Assembly (NCBI RefSeq): GCF_007990265.1
Contig: NZ_BJWH01000001.1
Location: 248,001 to 312,000 of the forward strand
Source of the DNA: Cellulomonas terrae
GTDB taxonomy: Bacteria; Actinomycetota; Actinomycetes; Actinomycetales; Cellulomonadaceae
Direction: 5' to 3'
Length of the DNA stretch: 64,000 nucleotides
Shown: positions 8,728 to 16,162 of the stretch, piece after piece
Position numbering within the stretch: the stretch's first letter is position 1
Layout of the letters: the number at the start of each line of letters is the position of its first letter
Program-made: the position numbers and the translations under genes
Notes under the pieces: model-generated
What the model was told of the DNA's origin: nothing
The model's database searches: none
The model's input: the letters and a program-made list of their open reading frames with translations, nothing else

Positions 8728-9560
8728 GCGACGTCGACACCGGGACGCGACTGCCCCGGGTGCTGCGGCTCGGGGTCGCGCGGACCGGCTACGAGGTGCG
8801 GACGTTCTTCCGCGAGCGCGACGCGGTCGTCTTCATCTTCGCGTACCCGATCATCATGCTCGCGATCTTCGCGACGGTCTTCGGGCAGGACGGGGCCACG
8901 GTCGGGCCGGAGCCCGGGATCCCGTTCGCGCAGTACTTCCTGCCCGGGATGCTGGCCACGGGCATCATGCTGTCGAGCTTCCAGCACCTCGCGATCTCGA
9001 TCGCGGTCGAGCGCGACGACGGTGGTCTGAAGCGCCTGCGCGGGACCCCGCTGCCGTCGTCGGCGTTCTTCCTCGGCAAGACCGGCGAGGTCCTGGTGAC
9101 CTCCCTGGTCCAGACCGCGCTGCTCCTCGCCGCGGCGGCGCTGCTGTTCGGGGTGCCGATGCCGACGACGGGGACGGCCTGGGCGACGTTCGCGTGGGTG
9201 TTCGTGCTGGGGACCGCTGCGGGCACGCTCTGCGGGGTCGCGTTCTCGTCGGTCCCCCGCTCCGGGAAGTCCGCGAGCGCCGTGGTGACCCCGATCGTCC
9301 TCGTGCTGCAGTTCATCTCAGGGGTGTTCTTCGTGTTCAACGACCTGCCCACCTGGATGCAGCAGGTGGCGTCGGTGTTCCCGCTCAAGTGGATGGCACA
9401 GGGCATGCGCTCCGTGTTCCTGCCGCCGAGCGCGGAGGCCTGGGAGGTCAGCGGGTCCTGGCAGCACGGGGCGACCGCCGCCGTCCTGCTCGTGTGGGCG
9501 GTCGCCGCCCTCGTCGTCGGCGTCCGCACGTTCCGCTGGCGGCGTCGCGACGACGGCTGA
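8724..9560 (+). CDS. ABC-2 type transporter permease
   Basis: 278 residues from ATG 8724, overlapping the ATPase stop as ATGA. Six hydrophobic segments are visible, with the ABC-2 family pattern of a long first loop (EPGIPFAQYFLPGMLATGIM) and a late re-entrant segment (VVTPIVLVLQFISGVFFVFNDLPTWMQ). It forms the channel of the exporter with the protein encoded upstream. The MerR-type promoter begins only 8 bases after its stop codon. Confidence 0.92.
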   Translation: MSDVDTGTRLPRVLRLGVARTGYEVRTFFRERDAVVFIFAYPIIMLAIFATVFGQDGATVGPEPGIPFAQYFLPGMLATGIMLSSFQHLAISIAVERDDGGLKRLRGTPLPSSAFFLGKTGEVLVTSLVQTALLLAAAALLFGVPMPTTGTAWATFAWVFVLGTAAGTLCGVAFSSVPRSGKSASAVVTPIVLVLQFISGVFFVFNDLPTWMQQVASVFPLKWMAQGMRSVFLPPSAEAWEVSGSWQHGATAAVLLVWAVAALVVGVRTFRWRRRDDG

Positions 9561-9568
9561 GCGGGCTC

Positions 9569-9599
9569 TTGATCCTGACGCCGCGTGAGGTCCTAGCGT
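9569..9599 (+). promoter_or_regulatory. MerR-type promoter with 19-bp spacer and internal dyad
   Basis: TTGATC (9569-9574) and TAGCGT (9594-9599) are separated by 19 bases, the overlong spacing typical of MerR-activated promoters. Between them lies the dyad CCTGACG-CCG-CGTGAGG (9574-9590), with one mismatch between half sites. The -10 ends 7 bases before the ATG of the merR-type gene at 9607, so the mRNA is probably leaderless and autoregulated. Confidence 0.65.
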
Positions 9600-9606
9600 C
9601 GGTCGC

Positions 9607-10371
9607 ATGACGACAGGACACCGGGTGGGCGAGCTGGCCGCGGCGACCGGGCTGACGGTGCGGACGCTGCACTACTACGAGCAGATCGGGTTGCTGACCC
9701 CGTCGGGCCGCAGCCCCGCCGGGCACCGGATCTACGACGCCGCCGACGAGGCACGCCTGTACCGGGTGAGCCTGCTGCGTCGGCTGGGCATGGACCTCGC
9801 CGAGGTCCAGCGCGTGCTGGACGATCCCGCGTGGGACCTCAGGTCCGCCCTGCAGGCCCACCTGGACGTGCTCGACGCACGCCTGGACACGACCGCCCGC
9901 CTGCGGTCGCGGGTGGCCGGGGCGCTCGCCGCGGGCGGCACCGACCTGCTCGCGGTCGTCGAGGAGCTGACGCTGCTCGACCCGCCCGCGCAGCGGCGCA
10001 TCGTGCTGCTCGTGTACGCGGACATCGGCGCTGCGCACGCGTGGCTGGTCGACCGGTTCGGGCTGCTGGCGGGCGAGCTCGTGCGCGACGGCGACGGGCG
10101 TGCGGTGCACGGCGAGGTGCACGCCGGTGACGGGGTGGTCTGGCTGCACCCCGAGCAGGAGTCGTACCGGCTGGCCTCGCCCCGGACGGTCGGTGCGGGC
10201 ACCTCGTCGCTCGCCGTCCTGGTCGACGACGTCGACGCCCACCACCAGCGGTCCGTCGCGGCCGGTGTCGACGTCCGCCAGGCGCCGGTGGACCGGGACT
10301 ACGGGTACCGCGTGTACAGCGCGTACGACCTCGAGGGGCACCTGTGGTCGTTCATGCGGTCGCTGGACTGA
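9607..10371 (+). CDS. MerR family regulator fused to a VOC (glyoxalase-fold) domain
   Basis: 254 residues. Residues 1-70 are a MerR winged helix (VGELAAATGLTVRTLHYYEQIGLL, then GHRIYDAADEARLYRVSLLRRLGM), followed by a dimerisation helix. From about residue 135 there is a vicinal-oxygen-chelate module (LLAGELVRDGDGRAVHGEV to DRDYGYRVYSAYDLEGHLWSF) resembling glyoxalase/bleomycin-resistance proteins. The VOC part probably binds the inducer. The gene has its own MerR-type promoter immediately upstream and follows an ABC exporter, which it may also control. I did not find a metal-ligand set I could assign with confidence. Confidence 0.88.
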   Translation: MTTGHRVGELAAATGLTVRTLHYYEQIGLLTPSGRSPAGHRIYDAADEARLYRVSLLRRLGMDLAEVQRVLDDPAWDLRSALQAHLDVLDARLDTTARLRSRVAGALAAGGTDLLAVVEELTLLDPPAQRRIVLLVYADIGAAHAWLVDRFGLLAGELVRDGDGRAVHGEVHAGDGVVWLHPEQESYRLASPRTVGAGTSSLAVLVDDVDAHHQRSVAAGVDVRQAPVDRDYGYRVYSAYDLEGHLWSFMRSLD

Positions 10372-10401
10372 GAGCACCTGCGCACGGTCGTGCGCGACGG
10401 A

Positions 10402-10407
10402 CATACT
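10402..10407 (+). promoter_or_regulatory. Likely -10 element for leaderless histidine kinase mRNA
   Basis: CATACT ends 7 bases before the ATG at 10415 and no ribosome binding site lies between, the pattern of a leaderless transcript. Confidence 0.35.
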
Positions 10408-10414
10408 TGCGTCC

Positions 10415-11956
10415 ATGTCCCGCAGCGCCAGCGCCGGTCGCCGCGCCGAGCTCACCAGCGCGACGACGGGCGTGATCCCCGCCTACCAGCGCACGCTGGC
10501 GCACCTGACCGTCCGCGCGCGGCTGATGACCGCCGTGGTGGTGCTGTCGGCGGTGACGATGATGGTCGCCGGCGGGACGGCGTTCGCCCTGCAGGCGGCC
10601 CAGACCGACGAGCGCATCGACAACTCCCTGTCCCGGACCGTCGCCGCGCTGCGCGTCGTCGAGGCCGGCGAGAACCCCGAGACCGGCCAGCCGTTCACCA
10701 GCGTGGCCGACGTGCTCATCGAAGGCATCCGCTCCCGGGTGCCGACCAAGAACGAAGGCGTCGTGACGCTGCTCGACGGCAAGCTCCACAGGCAGCCCGC
10801 CGTCCAGACGAGGTCGGTGCGGCTCGCGGAGGATCCCGAGCTCGTCACGGTCCTGGCCGCTCTCCCGCCCGACGCCCCCGCGCTGCCGCACACGGTCACG
10901 ACGTCCGTCACGCAGTACCGCCTGATCGCCGTCCCGGTGCTGATGAACGGCGACCCCAGCGCGGGCCTGTTCGTCGGCGCGTTCGACCGGTCGGCCGAGA
11001 TGTCGGGGCTGCGCAGCACGTTCCTGACCTACACCGCGGTCGGGCTCGGCGCCCTGGCGGCGATCTCCGTCGTGGCGTGGTTCGTCGTCGGCCGCCTGCT
11101 GCGACCGATCCGCCTCCTGCGGGACACCACGCGCCGCATCACGGAGTCCGACCTCTCGGAGCGCATCACGGTGACGGGCAAGGACGACCTGTCCAACCTG
11201 GCCCGCACGGTGAACGCGATGCTCGACCGCCTGGAGCGCGCGTTCGGGTCGCAGCGTGAGCTCCTCGACGACGTCGGCCACGAGCTGCGCACTCCCCTGA
11301 CGATCGTGCGCGGGCACCTCGAGCTGGTCGACGCGGACGACCCGGACGACGTCCGCGCGACGCAGGCGCTCGCCCTGGACGAGCTGGACCGCATGCAGCG
11401 GCTGGTGGACGACCTCATGACGCTGGCCACGGCGGACCGGCCGGACTTCGTGCGGCTCGACCGCACCGACGTCGGACGCCTCACGGACGACGTGCACGAC
11501 AAGGCGCGCGGCCTCGGCGACCGCCGCTGGGTGGTCGCCTCGCGGGCGGACGTGGACGTGCTGCTCGATGCCCAGCGCATCACCCAGGCCTGGCTGCAGC
11601 TCCTCGCGAACGCGCACCGCTACTCCGCGCCGGGCTCCACCGTGCGGCTCGGCAGCGAGGTGGCGGGCGACCGCCTGCTGCTCTGGGTCCGCGACGAGGG
11701 ACCCGGCGTGCCGCCCGAGGAGACCGACCGCATCTTCGAGCGGTTCCACCGCGGACAGGCCGACCGCATCTCGCACGGTGCCGGTCTGGGGCTGCCGATC
11801 GTCGCCGCCATCGCACACGCCCACCACGGACGTGTGTTCGTGGAGCATCCACCGGCTAACGTCGGCTCCGGCGTGGTCTTCGTGCTTGACCTGCCGGCAG
11901 TCGACCTCGTGGACGGCCGACCCCAACCTGTCACCGAGCTGGTGGAGTACCTATGA
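10415..11956 (+). CDS. Sensor histidine kinase
   Basis: 513 residues from ATG 10415. One transmembrane segment near 37-61, an extracytoplasmic sensor of about 140 residues, a second membrane segment near 203-229, a HAMP linker (RPIRLLRDTTRRITESDLSER), a HisKA domain with phospho-accepting His289 in DDVGHELRTPL, and a HATPase domain with N box LANAHRYS, G1 box DEGPGVPPEE, F box IFERFHRG and G2 box GAGLGLPIV. It autophosphorylates and passes phosphate to the regulator encoded downstream, whose start overlaps its stop by 4 bases. The signal is not evident from the sensor sequence. Confidence 0.95.
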   Translation: MSRSASAGRRAELTSATTGVIPAYQRTLAHLTVRARLMTAVVVLSAVTMMVAGGTAFALQAAQTDERIDNSLSRTVAALRVVEAGENPETGQPFTSVADVLIEGIRSRVPTKNEGVVTLLDGKLHRQPAVQTRSVRLAEDPELVTVLAALPPDAPALPHTVTTSVTQYRLIAVPVLMNGDPSAGLFVGAFDRSAEMSGLRSTFLTYTAVGLGALAAISVVAWFVVGRLLRPIRLLRDTTRRITESDLSERITVTGKDDLSNLARTVNAMLDRLERAFGSQRELLDDVGHELRTPLTIVRGHLELVDADDPDDVRATQALALDELDRMQRLVDDLMTLATADRPDFVRLDRTDVGRLTDDVHDKARGLGDRRWVVASRADVDVLLDAQRITQAWLQLLANAHRYSAPGSTVRLGSEVAGDRLLLWVRDEGPGVPPEETDRIFERFHRGQADRISHGAGLGLPIVAAIAHAHHGRVFVEHPPANVGSGVVFVLDLPAVDLVDGRPQPVTELVEYL

Positions 11957-12639
11957 CGCACATCCTCATCGCGGAGGACGAAGAACGTATCGCCGCGTTC
12001 GTCGCCAAGGGCCTGCGCGCCTCCGGCTTCGAGACGAGCGCGGTGACCTCCGGCGAAGAGGCTCTGACCCGCGTGCACTCCGGCGACGTCGACCTGCTCA
12101 TCCTCGACCTCGGGCTCGTCGACATCGACGGCTTCGAGGTCCTGCGCCGCCTGCGCGCGGCCGGCGAGACCGTCCCCGTGATCGTGCTGACGGCACGGTC
12201 GTCGGTCACGGACACCGTCACGGGCCTGGAGTCCGGGGCCGACGACTACATGGCCAAGCCGTTCCGCTTCGAGGAGCTGCTGGCCCGCGTGCGGCTGCGG
12301 CTGCGGGCGCAGGGGTCGACGCCGGGTGAGACGACGGTGCTCAGGCACGGCGCCCTCCAGCTGGACCTGCGGACGCGCCGGATGAAGGTCGGCACCCAGG
12401 AGGTCGACCTGTCGGCGCGGGAGTTCGCGCTGGCCGAGACGTTCCTGCGGCACCCCGGCGACGTCCTCACGCGCGAGCGGCTGCTGTCGGAGGTGTGGGG
12501 CTTCGACTTCGACCCGGGCTCGAACGTGGTCGACGTGTACGTCCGGTACCTGCGCCGGAAGGTGGGCGCGGAGCACTTCGACACCGTGCGTGGCGTCGGC
12601 TACCGGTTGATCGACGCGACCCCGACGGCGAGCGTGTGA
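11953..12639 (+). CDS. OmpR-family response regulator
   Basis: 228 residues from ATG 11953. The receiver domain has the acidic pocket AEDEE, phospho-accepting Asp52 in LLILDLGL, Thr in IVLTARS and Lys in YMAKPF. A winged-helix OmpR/PhoB DNA-binding domain (LSAREFALAETFLRHPGDVLTRERLLSEVWG, then VVDVYVRYLRRKVG) forms the C-terminal half. Cognate partner of the overlapping kinase. Its stop overlaps the adenosine deaminase start as GTGA, so the three genes form one transcript. Confidence 0.96.
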   Translation: MTHILIAEDEERIAAFVAKGLRASGFETSAVTSGEEALTRVHSGDVDLLILDLGLVDIDGFEVLRRLRAAGETVPVIVLTARSSVTDTVTGLESGADDYMAKPFRFEELLARVRLRLRAQGSTPGETTVLRHGALQLDLRTRRMKVGTQEVDLSAREFALAETFLRHPGDVLTRERLLSEVWGFDFDPGSNVVDVYVRYLRRKVGAEHFDTVRGVGYRLIDATPTASV

Positions 12640-13655
12640 CGCGGGACCTCCGCCTCCTGCCGAAGGCCCACCTGCACCTGCACTTCACGGGGTCGATGCG
12701 CGTGTCGACGCTGGCGGACCTGGCGGCGACGCACGGCATCCGGCTCCCGTCCGTGCTGCTCGACGGTGACCCGCTGCACGTGCCGGCCGACGAGCGCGGC
12801 TGGTTCCGGTTCCAGCGGCTCTACGACGCCGCGCGGGCGTGCGTGCGCACCGAGGCGGACATGCGGCGGATCGTCGCGGAGGCGGCGCAGGACGACGCCG
12901 AGGAGGGGTCGGGCCGGCTGGAGATCCAGGTGGACCCGACGTCCTACGCCCCGTTCGTCGGCGGCATCACGCCCGCCCTGGAGATCGTGCTGGACGCGGC
13001 CCGGCAGGCGTCGGTGGACACCGGGGTGGACGTCGGCGTGATCGTCGCGGCGTCCCGGATGCGGCACCCCCTGGAGGCGCGCACGCTCGCCCGGCTGGCC
13101 GCGCACCACGCGGGCGACCGTCCGGGTCAGGTGGTCGGCTTCGGGCTGTCCAACGACGAGCGTCGGGGCGAGACGTCGGAGTTCGCGCCGGCGTTCGCGA
13201 TCGCCCGCGCTGCGGGTCTGGCGTGCGTGCCGCACGGTGGCGAGCTGCTGGGACCCGCGCACGTCGAGGACGTGGTCGGCCGCCTGCGCCCCGACCGGCT
13301 GGGGCACGGGGTGCGTTCGGTGGAGGATCCCCGGGTGCTCGCGCGGGTCGTCGAGGAGGGTGTGGCGCTCGAGGTGTGCCCCGCGTCGAACGTGTCCCTC
13401 GGCGTGTACGCCTCGACGGACGACGTCCCGCTGCGCGCCCTGGTGGCGGCCGGGGCGACCGTGGCACTCGGGGCCGACGACCCCCTCCTGTTCCACTCGC
13501 GCCTGGTGGACCAGTACGTGATCGCCCGCGACGTGCACGGGTTCGCCGACGAGGAGCTCGCGGAGCTGGCGCGCGCGTCCGTCCGGGCCAGCCGCGCGGC
13601 GGACGACGTGCGGGCGCGGCTGCTGGCGGGCGTGGACGCGTGGCTGGCTGCTTGA
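12636..13655 (+). CDS. Adenosine deaminase family protein
   Basis: 339 residues from GTG 12636, overlapping the response regulator stop by 4 bases. Zinc-binding His residues lie in KAHLHLHFTGSM, with further family motifs GFGLSNDER, PHGGELLGP (catalytic Glu), RLGHGVRSVEDP, CPASNVSLG and the metal-binding Asp pair in LGADDPLLF. Such enzymes hydrolyse adenosine or deoxyadenosine to inosine in the cytoplasm for purine salvage. Some relatives act on other purines, so exact substrate is uncertain. Co-transcription with a two-component system is unusual and may simply reflect compact packing. Confidence 0.9.
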   Translation: MTRDLRLLPKAHLHLHFTGSMRVSTLADLAATHGIRLPSVLLDGDPLHVPADERGWFRFQRLYDAARACVRTEADMRRIVAEAAQDDAEEGSGRLEIQVDPTSYAPFVGGITPALEIVLDAARQASVDTGVDVGVIVAASRMRHPLEARTLARLAAHHAGDRPGQVVGFGLSNDERRGETSEFAPAFAIARAAGLACVPHGGELLGPAHVEDVVGRLRPDRLGHGVRSVEDPRVLARVVEEGVALEVCPASNVSLGVYASTDDVPLRALVAAGATVALGADDPLLFHSRLVDQYVIARDVHGFADEELAELARASVRASRAADDVRARLLAGVDAWLAA

Positions 13656-13677
13656 CGTCGGCCCGGTCGATCCGGCA

Positions 13678-13707
13678 TTGTGTCAATCCATTGATTCATT
13701 GATACAA
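13678..13707 (+). promoter_or_regulatory. GntR/YtrA-type operator overlapping a promoter
   Basis: Half sites TTGTGTCAAT (13678-13687) and ATTGATACAA (13698-13707) form an inverted repeat with one mismatch around a 10-base centre that repeats the ATTGAT motif. It contains a plausible -35 TTGTGT (13678-13683) and -10 GATACA (13701-13706) with 17 bases between. A dimer of the downstream GntR-type protein bound here would block RNA polymerase, giving autorepression of the two-gene operon. Confidence 0.65.
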
Positions 13708-13716
13708 GGAGTCCCG

Positions 13717-14640
13717 ATGGCCAAAGGACTGATCGTCTGCTTCGCGCTCGCCCTGGTCGTCGGCGTGGCCTGGGCGCTGCGCCCCGTCCGGACCAGCGGC
13801 CCGGTCACCCCGTCCGAGGCGTGGCTGGCCGCAGAGCGGCACGCCAGACGCGTCACCGCGGTGGCGTGGTGCCTCCTCGTGCCGGTGCCCCTCCTGGCGC
13901 TGCTGCTCGTCACGCCGTACCTGCAGGCCCTGGCGGTCGGCGCCCTCACCGCCGCGCTCCCGCTGCTCGCCGGGACCGCCTTCGTCGCGGTGCACGTCGT
14001 CGGGGAGGTCACGTGGCCACGGCCCGCCGGCGCCGTCCGGCGGGCGCCCCTGGTACGCCGCCGGCTCGCCGACCTCGCACCGCGCGCGCTGTCGGTGCTC
14101 ACGGGCGCCTGGACGCTGCTCCTGGTGCTCCTCCTCGTGGTGTGCGGGGCTGCCGCGGGAACCGGGGGCAGGTCCCTGTCGTACGCCCACGCGGACGGCA
14201 CGACGTCCACCGCGAGCCCGTTCCCCGGGTGGTACTACGGCCGCCTCGTCGTCGGCGCGCTGGTGGTGCTGCTCGTCGGCTGCCTGGCGGCGCTCGTCCT
14301 CGTGGCGCGGCGTGCCGCCGTCGCGGACACCGACCCGGTGGACGACGTCGCGCTGCGCCGGACCTCCGCGCGCCGGGTGCTGTCCGGCGTGCAGCTCGTC
14401 GTCGGCGCGACGCTCGCCGGATGCCTGTTCTTCGCGGCCAACGTCGTGCGCGTCGTCGAGCCGCGGTGGGCCGACGCCCTCGGCGCGGGCAGCGCGGAGA
14501 CCGTCGCAGCCGTGGCCGCCGTGATCGCGATCGGCATCGGTGTCACCGCTCTCGTCGTCGCGGTCCGGGGTGCCCGTGCCACCCTGCGACCGGCCTCCGC
14601 GCACGTCGAGCAGACGCCCGCCGCCCAGGCCGCCGCATGA
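13717..14640 (+). CDS. Multi-pass membrane protein paired with a GntR regulator
   Basis: 307 residues from ATG 13717, with AAGGAG at 13706-13711. Predicted segments: one N-terminal (LIVCFALALVVGVAWAL), two around residues 50-90, one around 125-150 (LTGAWTLLLVLLLVVCGAA), one at about 180-200 (LVVGALVVLLVGCLAALVLVA), and two near the C-terminus, consistent with the DUF1648-like membrane proteins that accompany YtrA-type regulators. The next gene overlaps by 4 bases. I cannot assign a transported or sensed compound. Confidence 0.8.
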   Translation: MAKGLIVCFALALVVGVAWALRPVRTSGPVTPSEAWLAAERHARRVTAVAWCLLVPVPLLALLLVTPYLQALAVGALTAALPLLAGTAFVAVHVVGEVTWPRPAGAVRRAPLVRRRLADLAPRALSVLTGAWTLLLVLLLVVCGAAAGTGGRSLSYAHADGTTSTASPFPGWYYGRLVVGALVVLLVGCLAALVLVARRAAVADTDPVDDVALRRTSARRVLSGVQLVVGATLAGCLFFAANVVRVVEPRWADALGAGSAETVAAVAAVIAIGIGVTALVVAVRGARATLRPASAHVEQTPAAQAAA

Positions 14641-15077
14641 CCGCGCAGCTCGAGGTCGACCTGACCTCCGGCGTCCCGGCGTTCGAGCAGATCCGCGCGC
14701 AGGTCGTCGCGCACGTCGCTGCCGGTCGCCTCGTCGCGGGCGACCGACTGCCGACGATCCGCGCCCTCGCCACGGACCTGGGGCTGGCCGCCGGCACCGT
14801 CGCGCGGGCGTTCCGCGAGCTGGAGGCCGAGGGGGTCGTCGAGACCCGTCGGCGCGCAGGCACGGTCATCGCCGAGGGCGCCTCGGTGCCGACGGACCTC
14901 GCGCGCCGGGCCGCCGAGACGTACGTGGCGGCGGTGCGGGCCGCGGGGCTGACCGACGACGAGGCGCTCGTGCTCGTGCACGGCGCGCTGCTCGGACGTC
15001 AGAGCGTGACGCCCACCAGCACGGGCTCCGGCTCGAGCTCCACCCCGAACGTCGACCGGACGCCGTCGCGCACCTGA
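14637..15077 (+). CDS. GntR family (YtrA subfamily) transcriptional regulator
   Basis: 146 residues from ATG 14637, overlapping the membrane protein as ATGA. The winged helix is clear (GVPAFEQIRAQVVAHVAAGRL, then LPTIRALATDLGLAAGTVARAFRELEAEGVVETRRRAGT), followed by only a short helical tail, as in YtrA types. The last 25 or so residues (TPTSTGSGSSSTPNVDRTPSRT) are encoded antisense to the end of murB and may be a recent read-through extension. It most likely binds the inverted repeat at 13678-13707. Confidence 0.88.
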   Translation: MTAQLEVDLTSGVPAFEQIRAQVVAHVAAGRLVAGDRLPTIRALATDLGLAAGTVARAFRELEAEGVVETRRRAGTVIAEGASVPTDLARRAAETYVAAVRAAGLTDDEALVLVHGALLGRQSVTPTSTGSGSSSTPNVDRTPSRT

Positions 15078-16153
15078 CGCGCGAGGGCGAGCAGGTCCTC
15101 GGCCGTCGCTCCCCCGCGGTTGGTCAGCGCGAGCGCGTGCTTGGTCGACAGGCTCGCCGGTCCGGGGGCACCGAAGCCGCGCGAGAACCCGGACCGCTCG
15201 ATGAGCCACGCGGCGCTGGTCTTGACGCGGCCGTCGTCGGCCGGGAAGCGCGGCGCGTCGTCCGGCAGCGCGGCCGCGGCGGCGGCGTCGAGGAACGGGT
15301 TGGTGAAGAACGAGCCCGCGCTCCACGTGTCGTGGTCGGCGGCGTCGAGCACCATGCCCTTGCGACCACGCAGGGCCAGCACGGTGTCGCGGACCTCTGC
15401 CAGCGGGGCACGCCCGCCGACCTCGACCCCGAGCGTGCGGGCGAGCTCCGCGTAGGCGATCGGGCGGGACAACGAGCCCGGGCGCAGCTGGAACGTCACG
15501 TCGAGCACCACATAGCGGGGGGTCGGCGACCAGGGGGCCTGCGGGTCGGCCGGGTCGGCGTCGCGCATGGATCGCTTGAGCACCGAGGTGCGGTACCCGA
15601 ACGCCAGCGTGACCAGCGGGAGGGTGCGGACCTTACCGCGACCGCGGTCCCAGACCCGGACGGTGGCGATGCTCTGCGAGACCTCCTGCCCGTACGCGCC
15701 GACGTTCTGCACCGGCGTCGCACCCGTGGAGCCCGGGATGCCGGACAGTGCCTCGATCCCGGTCAGCTCCTGCTCGACCGCGTACCGGACCACGTCGTCC
15801 CAGGGCGTCCCGGCGGGGACGGTGAGCGTGGCGCCGGCGCACGCGGACGCGTCGGGCACCTCGATGCCGCTGCGCACGTCGCGCACGACGACCCCGTCGA
15901 AGCCCGCGTCGGCGACCAGGAGGTTCGATCCGCCGCCGAGCACCAGCAGCCGCTCCCCGTCGGCGTCCGCCGCCCGGACCACGTCGAGCAGCTCGGCCTC
16001 CGTCGTCGTCTCCTCGTACCGCCGCGGCGCACCGCCGACGCGCAGCGTCGTGAGGTCGGCGAAGGTGGACGAGGGGGTGGTCCGGGCCGGCCAGGTGATC
16101 GTCGGAGGGACGGTCGCCGGCGAGCAGTCGGCCGTGCTCAGCTCTGTCTGCAC
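14999..16153 (-). CDS. murB: UDP-N-acetylenolpyruvoylglucosamine reductase
   Basis: 384 residues from GTG 16153, a usual length for actinobacterial MurB. FAD-binding segments include TTLRVGGAPRRYEE, LGGGSNLLVAD, GIPGSTGATPVQNVGAYGQEV and the proton-donor Ser in SAGSFFTNPF, plus the late GFGAPGPASLSTKHALALTNRGGAT. The enzyme reduces UDP-GlcNAc-enolpyruvate to UDP-MurNAc with NADPH in peptidoglycan synthesis. Its last 79 bases overlap the convergent GntR gene. In many actinobacteria it lies directly after rpmG-hadA-hadB; here a LacI/MFS cassette intervenes. Confidence 0.95.
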   Translation of the reverse strand: MQTELSTADCSPATVPPTITWPARTTPSSTFADLTTLRVGGAPRRYEETTTEAELLDVVRAADADGERLLVLGGGSNLLVADAGFDGVVVRDVRSGIEVPDASACAGATLTVPAGTPWDDVVRYAVEQELTGIEALSGIPGSTGATPVQNVGAYGQEVSQSIATVRVWDRGRGKVRTLPLVTLAFGYRTSVLKRSMRDADPADPQAPWSPTPRYVVLDVTFQLRPGSLSRPIAYAELARTLGVEVGGRAPLAEVRDTVLALRGRKGMVLDAADHDTWSAGSFFTNPFLDAAAAAALPDDAPRFPADDGRVKTSAAWLIERSGFSRGFGAPGPASLSTKHALALTNRGGATAEDLLALARQVRDGVRSTFGVELEPEPVLVGVTL

Positions 16154-16162
16154 GCGCTCAGG

